Shown here piece by piece: positions 8,591 through 14,948 of a DNA stretch of 39,228 nt. The position numbers were made by a program, and so were the translations under genes. The stretch covers positions 1 through 39,228 of the forward strand of contig NZ_JACHJN010000020.1 in NCBI RefSeq assembly GCF_014203665.1, given 5' to 3'. Within the stretch, counting starts at the first letter, position 1. Every line of letters begins with the position of its first letter. Under the pieces are notes generated by a model. It did not search any database. It was given only the letters and a program-made list of their open reading frames with translations, and was not told the origin of the DNA. The stretch comes from Saccharothrix tamanrassetensis. GTDB taxonomy: Bacteria; Actinomycetota; Actinomycetes; Mycobacteriales; Pseudonocardiaceae.

Positions 8591-9361
8591 TCAGGGCAGC
8601 ACACCGGTCGTGCTGAGCAGCACGGCGAGCGCGGGCAGGAGGTTGTTCATCTGGTGCGCCACCACCGAGGCGAGCAGGTTGCCGGTGTACATCCGGGCCA
8701 GGCCGATCGGCACGGACAGCACGAGGAGCAGCGGGGTCCGCAGCAACTCCAGGTGGGCCAGGGAGAAGACCACGGTGGTGACCGCGAAGACCACCCAGCG
8801 GTTCCACCGCCAGTGTTCCAGCGCCCGCCACAGCACACCCCGGAACAGCACCTCCTCGCCCAGCGGAGCGATCAGCCACACCACCACGAAGGCGAGCACG
8901 GCCACCGTCGGTCCCAGCTCGCGGTCCGCGAACGCGTCGCCGACCGCCGAGTTCGCGTCGTCGCCGACCCACGCCGACCACAGCGCGGCCGCCGGGATGG
9001 TCAGCAGCAGGCCTCCCGCGCCGAACGCCAAGCCCGTGCCCAGGTCCCGCCACTTCCAGCGGATCGCCAGCTCACGGCGCACCCGGCCGGACTTCGGGCC
9101 GGCACCCAGCAGTGCCGTCCCGCCGAGCGCCACGAGGGCCGCCACCGTGGTCGGCACGGTCAACAGGGCCAGGAGCGGCCACGTGGGCAAGGCGCCGTCC
9201 AGCAGGGCGGGGTCGGCCAGGGCGAACGGCACCAGCACGAGAACGGACACCAGCACCATGACGAGTTCGGCGACGACGAACACGCACAGCATCAGCACGC
9301 CGGCCCGCACACCCCTCGCGGGCGGGCGTGCGGGTGGATCGGCCATCGCGGGCGACGTCAT
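8591..9361 (-). CDS. CPBP family intramembrane glutamic endopeptidase
   Basis: A 256-residue membrane protein with the three CPBP (Abi/Rce1-type) motifs in order: EEVLFRGVLWRAL with Glu169-Glu170 and Arg174, a second motif with His203 (FSLAHLE), and a third with His236 and Asn240 (VVAHQMNN). These form the glutamate-based active site of CAAX-protease relatives, which cut peptides or membrane proteins within the bilayer. About seven to eight hydrophobic segments are visible. The start ATG at 9361 has AGGG seven bases upstream; an in-frame ATG at 9445 would add 28 residues and is less likely. It is divergent from the antiporter gene. The substrate is unknown. Confidence 0.88.
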   Translation of the reverse strand: MTSPAMADPPARPPARGVRAGVLMLCVFVVAELVMVLVSVLVLVPFALADPALLDGALPTWPLLALLTVPTTVAALVALGGTALLGAGPKSGRVRRELAIRWKWRDLGTGLAFGAGGLLLTIPAAALWSAWVGDDANSAVGDAFADRELGPTVAVLAFVVVWLIAPLGEEVLFRGVLWRALEHWRWNRWVVFAVTTVVFSLAHLELLRTPLLLVLSVPIGLARMYTGNLLASVVAHQMNNLLPALAVLLSTTGVLP

Positions 9362-9503
9362 GCGTCCACCCTGCACGAACGGGCCTTCGGGGGCATCGCG
9401 CACGATGGTGGATTCCCCGCTCGTCGTGGTCTGAACGCGGTTCATCCGGTAGGTGGTGGGCTCCGGGGCTTCATCGGGCCGCCGGGTGGGAACTCCTTCG
9501 CCC

Positions 9504-10862
9504 ATGCGCGACAAAACCACTCGGTGGCCGGATTCCGTCGAGGCGTCCGGAGACCGGCGGAAGTTCCCCGTCCGGCTGCCGGCGGCAGTCGCCGTCGTGC
9601 TACCGGGGGCCTACCTGGGCGCCGCGGACTACCTGCACTGGCCGCACCCGTCGCTGTCCCCGCCGTTGGCCGCCGTCGTGTTCGGTGCGGCGATCATCGG
9701 CGCGGCGTTCCTGCTGTCCTGGGCGGCCGAGGCGGCGCAGGTGGACATCAGCGCCGGCCTGGCGATCGCGCTGCTGGCCGTGCTCGCCGTCCTCCCGGAG
9801 TACGCGGTGGACCTGGTGTTCACGTTCCAGGCAGGTCAGCAGTACGCCGAGCAGGGGACGTGCGTCCAAGCGGCCGGGGCGAACCCGTGCTCGCTCGCGT
9901 TGGCGAACATGACCGGCGCGAACCGGATCCTGGTCGGGTTGGGCTGGCCGCTGGTCGTGCTCGTGGCGTCGGTCGCGGCGGTCCGGGCCCGCAAGCGCAG
10001 CGCGTCCGCCAAGCCGGGCCGCGTGGCGCTGGCCCCCGCCATGTCGGCGGAAGTGGTGTTCCTCGGGGTGGCGACGCTCTACTCGCTGACCCTGCCGCTG
10101 CGCACCACGCTGACGCTGGTCGACGCCGTGGTGTTCATCGGCATCTTCGCCGCCTACGCGTGGCGGCTGGCCCAGGCCCCGGCGGGCGAACCGGATCTGG
10201 CGGGTGTCGCGGCCTGGGTGGGGGAGAAGCCGGCACGGCCCCGCCGCAGCCTGGTGGTCGGCCTGTTCGCGACCGCCGGGCTGGTCATCCTGGCCACCGC
10301 CGAGCACTTCGCGGAGAACCTGGTGGCCACCGGCGGCCGGCTCGGCGTCGACGAGTTCCTGCTCGTGCAGTGGGTGGCGCCGCTGGCCAGCGAGTCGCCC
10401 GAGCTGATCGTCGCCTGCCTGTTCGCCGCCCGGCTCAAGGCGTCCGAGTCGCTGGGCACCCTGCTGTCCAGCAAGGTCAACCAGTGGACGCTGCTGGTCG
10501 GCACGATCCCGGTGGTCTTCGCGCTGTCCGCCGGCACCACCGACGGGCTGCCGCTGGACGGCCACCAACGCCTGGAACTGCTGGTCACGGCCTCGCAGTC
10601 GCTGTTCGCGGTAGCCATCCTGACCAACCTCGGGCTCACCGTCGTCGGCGCGCTCAGCCTGTTCGCGCTGTTCGCGGTGCAGTTCACCGCCAGCCTCACG
10701 CTGTCGCCGGACGCGAACCGGGTCGTGATCATCGTGCTGTCCGCGCTGTACGCGGTGCTGGCGGCCGTCCAGCTCATCCGCTACCGCCGGGACCTCGGCC
10801 GGACCGTGCGGGACGGCCTGACCACGCCGTTCGGCGACCTGGCCCGCAGGTCGCCGGGCTGA
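9504..10862 (+). CDS. CaCA-type sodium/calcium or cation antiporter
   Basis: A 452-residue polytopic membrane protein with the two inverted alpha repeats of the calcium/cation antiporter superfamily. The first contains LAVLPEYAVDL and NMTGANRILVG. The second contains APLASESPELIVACL and SKVNQWTLLVGTIP. In this superfamily the acidic Glu in each repeat coordinates the cation and the Asn/Ser residues line the path. A soluble loop near residues 230-250 (EPDLAGVAAWVGEKP) separates the halves. The transported ion cannot be decided: Na+/Ca2+ or H+/cation exchange are both possible. The ATG at 9504 is the first good start after the open frame and lies in the 142-bp divergent region shared with the CPBP gene. 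Confidence 0.87.
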   Translation: MRDKTTRWPDSVEASGDRRKFPVRLPAAVAVVLPGAYLGAADYLHWPHPSLSPPLAAVVFGAAIIGAAFLLSWAAEAAQVDISAGLAIALLAVLAVLPEYAVDLVFTFQAGQQYAEQGTCVQAAGANPCSLALANMTGANRILVGLGWPLVVLVASVAAVRARKRSASAKPGRVALAPAMSAEVVFLGVATLYSLTLPLRTTLTLVDAVVFIGIFAAYAWRLAQAPAGEPDLAGVAAWVGEKPARPRRSLVVGLFATAGLVILATAEHFAENLVATGGRLGVDEFLLVQWVAPLASESPELIVACLFAARLKASESLGTLLSSKVNQWTLLVGTIPVVFALSAGTTDGLPLDGHQRLELLVTASQSLFAVAILTNLGLTVVGALSLFALFAVQFTASLTLSPDANRVVIIVLSALYAVLAAVQLIRYRRDLGRTVRDGLTTPFGDLARRSPG

Positions 10863-10863
10863 G

Positions 10864-11118
10864 TCAGCCGACGCGACCGCTGCCCTCGTCGCCCTCCTCG
10901 ATCCGCATCGCCGCCTGCTCCGGACCGGCCGTGATGTCGCTGCCCGCGTCATCGGCGATCTCGGTGGGCTCGACGTCGGTGGCGGCACCGCCACCGTCCG
11001 GCCGGGTGAACTGCGGACCGGACGCCTCCTCGGCCGAGCCGTCCGCCCGTTCGTCGAGCGGCGAGAAGCGGTCCAGCTCCTCCTGCTGCTCCGAACGCGG
11101 TTCCTCGTGCGCCATCAT
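10864..11118 (-). CDS. Small acidic hypothetical protein
   Basis: An 84-residue, highly acidic and Gln/Gly-rich protein with no hydrophobic core, probably intrinsically disordered (EEPRSEQQEELDRFSPL, then Asp/Glu/Gly-rich to the end). Similar small acidic proteins are common in actinomycetes, with no known function. Two adjacent ATG codons lie at 11118 and 11115; GGGAGGAG immediately upstream favours either. It ends one base from the antiporter stop on the opposite strand. Confidence 0.65.
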   Translation of the reverse strand: MMAHEEPRSEQQEELDRFSPLDERADGSAEEASGPQFTRPDGGGAATDVEPTEIADDAGSDITAGPEQAAMRIEEGDEGSGRVG

Positions 11119-11195
11119 CAACTCCTCCCGTGGTCCCCGGTGACTACCCCGGCTGCGGGGCGGTAACCGCGCACCGGTGCGCGGGGGTGTCGACC

Positions 11196-11621
11196 TCAGC
11201 AGACGCAGAACTCGTTGCCCTCGGGGTCGAGCATGACGGCGAAGTAGTCGTCCGCCTCCTCGACGGTCCGCACGTGCGTCGCCCCCAAGCCGACCAACCG
11301 CCCCACCTCGGCGTCGACCAGCGGTCGGCGGGTGGGTTTCGGCGTGCCTCTCGGACCGCCCGCCCGGACGTCGAGGTGGATCCGGTTCTTCGCCACCTTG
11401 GGCTCCGGGACGCGGTGGAACAGCACGCGCGGCCCCACGCCGTCGGCGTCGACCACCGCGTTCCACTGCTCGTCGGCCCCACCCAGCGCCCGGGACGCCT
11501 CGGGCCAGCTCGCGAAGCCGCCGGGCGGCTCCTCCAACTCGTAGCCGAGCACCGCCGCCCAGAAATCCGCGAGCCGGGCGGGGTCGTCGCAGTCGACCGC
11601 GATCTGCACTTGCGTCGCCAT
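11196..11621 (-). CDS. VOC family (glyoxalase-like) protein
   Basis: A 141-residue protein of the vicinal oxygen chelate superfamily. It opens with QVQIAVDCDDPARLADFWAAVLGY, a typical first beta-alpha-beta module, and closes with DYFAVMLDPEGNEFCVC, the classic last strand with its Glu metal ligand. The short form matches the actinobacterial glyoxalase_6-type subgroup. Members include metal-dependent isomerases, dioxygenases and drug-binding proteins; activity cannot be fixed here. The ATG at 11621 is selected because the conserved domain begins three residues later. Confidence 0.88.
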   Translation of the reverse strand: MATQVQIAVDCDDPARLADFWAAVLGYELEEPPGGFASWPEASRALGGADEQWNAVVDADGVGPRVLFHRVPEPKVAKNRIHLDVRAGGPRGTPKPTRRPLVDAEVGRLVGLGATHVRTVEEADDYFAVMLDPEGNEFCVC

Positions 11622-11766
11622 GCTTCGGTCATTCCCCGAATCCGCCGTTCGAACCCCCGGCGCGGGTAGGTCAGCACCCACACGCACGCGCGCGCTTCGT
11701 GAACTGCTGTTTCCGTGTGGGTCTTATGTGTGGACGCTGTTCGCCACCTCCCGGACGAAGAGCGAC

Positions 11767-11783
11767 AGGGCGGAGTTCGCCCT
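11767..11783. terminator. Weak hairpin at end of MFS gene
   Basis: Six-base arms AGGGCG (11767-11772) and CGCCCT (11778-11783) around a 5-base loop. The right arm overlaps the TAG stop of the MFS gene on the minus strand. This would form a short terminator-like stem in that transcript; it is too short to be sure. Confidence 0.3.
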
Positions 11784-13005
11784 ACAGGGCGGGTTCGGGC
11801 TCGGCCGGGAGGTGCCGGACGGAACGCACCGCCAAGGCCAGCGGGGCGCTGAGCACGGCGACCACCGCGCCGGCGAGGAGCACGGGGCCCGTGCCGACGT
11901 GTTCGGCCACGGGTCCGGCCAGTGCCATCCCCACGGGCGCGGCGGCCAGGCCGACGACGGTGGAGAAGCCCGTGGCGCGGGCGACGAGGTCGGCGGGTAC
12001 GTGGGTCTGCCGCGCTGTGTCGGTGAGTACGGCGTAGATGGCCGACTGCACCCCTGCGGGGACGGCCGCTGCGGCGAGCACCGGGACCGGTGCGCCGGCG
12101 GCGAGCAGCACCAGCAGCGGCGCCAGGGCGACGGGGATGGTGACGGCGACGCGCAACGGGCGCTGCGGTCGCCAGCGCAGGGTCAGGGTGCTGCCCAGCA
12201 GCGCACCGACGGCGTAGCCGTTGCCGATGAACGCCCACGCGAGCGGTCCGCCCAGGTGCCGGTCGGCGATGATCGGGCCGACGACCAGGAACGGGGAGAT
12301 GCAGGCGCCGTTGATGACGGCGACCTGGATGGTGGTGGCCTGCAACCAGGGCCGGCCGCGGAAGTCGTGCCACCCGTGCCGCACGGCGTCGAGAAGCGCC
12401 GGCCGTGGTGGCACGGGCTTGTCCGGCACCTTCAGCGCGACGAGCGCGGCGGCACTGATCGCGAACGTGGCGGCGTCCACGGCGAACGACGCGCCCGCGC
12501 CGATCGTGGCCACCAGCGCCGCCGACCCCACCGGGGCGACGAGCGTCGTGGCGTTCTGGGCGGCGTTGACCAGGGCGTTGGCCTGGCGGCGTTGAGCCTC
12601 GGGCACCACGTCGACGACCAGTCCGGCTGCGGCGGGCGCGAAGAAGGCGTTGGCCGCGCCCGCCACCGCCTGCAACGCGGCCAAGTGCCACAGGTCCGCG
12701 GTCCCGGTGATCAGCAGGGCGGCCGTCAGGCCCTGGGAGGCGCATCGGACGACGTCGGCGGCCAGCATCACGGCGCGGCGCGACAGCAGGTCGCCCACCA
12801 CCCCGCCGACGAGCGTGAACACGACCACCGGCAAGCGGCCGGCGAGCAGCACGAGCCCCACCTCGGTCGGCGACGCCCCGAGCCGCAACGCGCCGAACAG
12901 CAGAGCGATGGAGATCAGGCCGTCGCCCAGGTGGGACGACGTCCGGGCGACGAAGTACCGGCGGAACGCCGGGTTGCGCGACAACGGGGGCACTGAACGG
13001 GTCAC
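11782..13005 (-). CDS. MFS transporter (drug/metabolite exporter type)
   Basis: About 407 residues with twelve hydrophobic segments and the usual MFS cues: an N-terminal arm SRNPAFRRYFVARTSS before helix 1, and VGDLLSRRAVMLAADVV as the loop 2-3 motif (G-x-x-x-D-R-x-x-R-like). It resembles the enterobactin-exporter/MFS_1 group. Substrate unknown. The start is uncertain: the GTG at 13005 is chosen because AGG lies at suitable spacing; the same frame extends to a TTG at 13035, and a GTG four codons further in is also possible. It is divergent from the DUF6745-like gene. Confidence 0.82.
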   Translation of the reverse strand: MTRSVPPLSRNPAFRRYFVARTSSHLGDGLISIALLFGALRLGASPTEVGLVLLAGRLPVVVFTLVGGVVGDLLSRRAVMLAADVVRCASQGLTAALLITGTADLWHLAALQAVAGAANAFFAPAAAGLVVDVVPEAQRRQANALVNAAQNATTLVAPVGSAALVATIGAGASFAVDAATFAISAAALVALKVPDKPVPPRPALLDAVRHGWHDFRGRPWLQATTIQVAVINGACISPFLVVGPIIADRHLGGPLAWAFIGNGYAVGALLGSTLTLRWRPQRPLRVAVTIPVALAPLLVLLAAGAPVPVLAAAAVPAGVQSAIYAVLTDTARQTHVPADLVARATGFSTVVGLAAAPVGMALAGPVAEHVGTGPVLLAGAVVAVLSAPLALAVRSVRHLPAEPEPAL

Positions 13006-13207
13006 CGGACCGAACCTGCCGGCACCCCCTGACAATCCCGCCGGTTCACGAGCTGAACGGCGGGGCGGGCCCCGCGACGATCACCGCGCTGCTCGGGCAC
13101 CACCGGGCGCGGAAGCGCTGACCGAACGGTCGGCGCCTGCTACTTGTGGGTCTGCCGACGTGCGGGGAACTGCGGTACAACGCTGGGACCGGGACGGAGG
13201 GGGCGGC

Positions 13208-14170
13208 GTGACCTGGGCGGACGAGCTGACAGACGGTGACATCGCGTTGATCTCGGCCACGGTGGACGACTGGTTGCGGGTCGGCAGGTCGGTCGAGCGG
13301 TGTGACCGCGCGGCTGCCGAAGCCGCCGTGGCGGCGGCCTACGTCGCGACCGGGCTGACCCCGCCCCGGCTGGTGGTGTGGATGGACTCGCCGCTGGGCG
13401 GCCTGCTGGCCGCCTACGCGATCCGTCGCCGGGTCGCGCCGGCGGAACTCGGCAGGCTGGTCGTGGTCGAACCGTCCGCGGGGGTGCTCGACCGGGTGGC
13501 CGGGATGCTCGGGGAACAGGTTCCCGGCTTGCTCGCAGAGCCTCCGGCGGTGGGCAGCGCCGTCGACCTGGGCCAGGCGCGCAGGCAGGTGTTCGACCCG
13601 TGCCACCGGACCGGGTCGGTCCAGGAGCCGCTGTGGTCGCCGCTGTGGCCGCGGTTGCGGTACCTGCTCGAAGAACGCCCGGGTGGACCGGTGGGCGACC
13701 CGCCCGGCACGGCGGACGACTGCCGGGCCGTCGACCTGTGGGACGAACTGGGCGAGCTGCTGGCACCGCTGAGGAACGAGCTCGGCGGCGCGTTGGGGTC
13801 GCGGGTCGCCCGGCAGTTGCGGCAGCACCTCCAGCGACCGCTGCCCGGCGCGATCGGCGCACCGTCGGCGGACGGGTCCACCGACGTCCGCAGGATGGCG
13901 CCGCACCCCGATCCGGTGCGGTTCTGGAGCACCTTCGGCGGGCAGCTCGACCCGTGGGGCGACGCGTACTTCCTCGCCCTGTTCGGATGCGCCCTGCGCG
14001 TCGCCGGGTTGCCGGTCCCGCCCCGGCTGGACGCGCTGATCGCCGCGATGCGCTCGCTGGGTTGGTGGTGGCCGATGGCGGACGCGGTGGTCCTCACCGA
14101 CCGGCCGACCGGGATTCACCCTGAAGGGGGACAGTGGTCGCTCACCTACGCCGACGGCTTTCGCGCGTAG
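13208..14170 (+). CDS. DUF6745-like protein, possibly C-terminally truncated
   Basis: A 320-residue protein. The block VVWMDSPLGGLLAAY and the late block MRSLGWWWPMADAVVLTDRP match what I recall of the actinobacterial DUF6745 family. In that family the sequence normally continues after YADGF into a further 100-150 residues; here it stops at YADGFRA, so this copy seems shortened, or belongs to a shorter subgroup. No catalytic motif is recognisable. The start GTG at 13208 is strongly supported by GGAGG seven bases upstream. The gene lies between a divergent MFS exporter and the first STAS gene, with no evident functional link to either. Confidence 0.7.
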   Translation: MTWADELTDGDIALISATVDDWLRVGRSVERCDRAAAEAAVAAAYVATGLTPPRLVVWMDSPLGGLLAAYAIRRRVAPAELGRLVVVEPSAGVLDRVAGMLGEQVPGLLAEPPAVGSAVDLGQARRQVFDPCHRTGSVQEPLWSPLWPRLRYLLEERPGGPVGDPPGTADDCRAVDLWDELGELLAPLRNELGGALGSRVARQLRQHLQRPLPGAIGAPSADGSTDVRRMAPHPDPVRFWSTFGGQLDPWGDAYFLALFGCALRVAGLPVPPRLDALIAAMRSLGWWWPMADAVVLTDRPTGIHPEGGQWSLTYADGFRA

Positions 14171-14321
14171 GCGTCCAGCCCCCACATGGCCCCTCACTGT
14201 CCGTGCGCACACGGCGTCCCGCCACCGGTCCGCACCGGTCGAGCCCACGTCCATGCCTCCGTCCGATCACCGGCACGACAAACAGCGGACTCCGACTATC
14301 ACGCCGGGTGACGGCGCGGAC

Positions 14322-14350
14322 GTGACAAGTCACCGGGCCGCTCCTATTCT
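14322..14350 (+). promoter_or_regulatory. Candidate sigma-70-type promoter for STAS gene
   Basis: GTGACA at 14322-14327 (five of six matches to TTGACA), a 17-base spacer and TATTCT at 14345-14350 (four of six to TATAAT) lie 67 bases upstream of the STAS start. Spacing is ideal, but hexamer matches alone are weak evidence in GC-rich DNA. Confidence 0.4.
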
Positions 14351-14417
14351 CGGGTGGCGGGTTCAGCGAGGCAGCCTGCGCGACACGGCGGAGACGTTGT
14401 GGAGGAGGTGCCTGGGC

Positions 14418-14801
14418 ATGACCTTTTCGTCTTCCGAGTACCTACAGGTGGAAAGCGGCTCGCGCGGCCCGGCGGTGGTGGTCCGGGTGGCGGGGGAACT
14501 CGACATGCACACCTCCGAGGTCCTCGAACGTGAACTCCGGCAGGCGGTGGACAGCGTGCTGCCGCCGGCCCCGGTGGTGCTCGACCTGGACGGCGTCACG
14601 TTCATGGGGTCGCCGGGGTTGTCGCTGATGCTCGAACAACACGTCCGCTGCGCCGGCCGGGGCAGCCAGTTCCGCGTGGTGGCCAGTCACCGGGCGGTGC
14701 TGCGGCCGCTCGAACTGACCGAACTGGACAACGTGTTCGCGGTCCTGCCGACGGTGGAACAGGCCTTGGTGATCCCGGAGCAGGACACCCCGCGTCCGTA
14801 G
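14418..14801 (+). CDS. STAS-domain anti-sigma factor antagonist
   Basis: A 127-residue single STAS protein, RsbV/SpoIIAA-like: VVVRVAGELDMHTSEVLER, then LDLDGVTFMGSPGLSLML. Family members bind an anti-sigma kinase when unphosphorylated and so free the sigma factor. The conserved phospho-serine follows Asp in RsbV (MDSTGL); here the motif is MGSPGL, so the Ser is kept but the Asp is Gly. The start ATG at 14418 is preceded by GGAGGAGG nine bases away. A candidate promoter lies at 14322-14350. The gene is convergent with the large phosphatase-kinase-STAS gene, with a tandem repeat between them. Confidence 0.88.
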   Translation: MTFSSSEYLQVESGSRGPAVVVRVAGELDMHTSEVLERELRQAVDSVLPPAPVVLDLDGVTFMGSPGLSLMLEQHVRCAGRGSQFRVVASHRAVLRPLELTELDNVFAVLPTVEQALVIPEQDTPRP

Positions 14802-14848
14802 TGGCGGCACCGGGTCTTGTCCGAAGATTCCACCCGGGAAAGACACCG

Positions 14849-14912
14849 CCCGAAGAGATCCGCACCCGAAGAGATCCGCACCCAGAGAGATCCGCACCCG
14901 GAAAGATCCCGG
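14849..14912. repeat. 16-bp tandem repeat, about four units
   Basis: Units at 14849-14864 and 14865-14880 are identical (CCCGAAGAGATCCGCA). The unit at 14881-14896 has two differences and the one at 14897-14912 is degraded; a still weaker unit precedes at 14833-14848. The array fills the gap between two convergent genes. The period of 16 is not a multiple of three, which argues against coding origin. Variable-number repeat, regulator binding or RNA structure are all possible. Confidence 0.75.
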
Positions 14913-14948
14913 AGATCCCACTCCCGAGAAGTTCCTCCCGGGGGACGG

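Noticed and set aside
8654..11143. 829-codon plus-strand frame across the CPBP and antiporter genes
   Set aside because: Low-complexity composition and overlap with two well-supported genes; a shadow frame.
14849..14912. Tandem repeat as a CRISPR array
   Set aside because: Units are directly adjacent without spacers and there are no cas genes.
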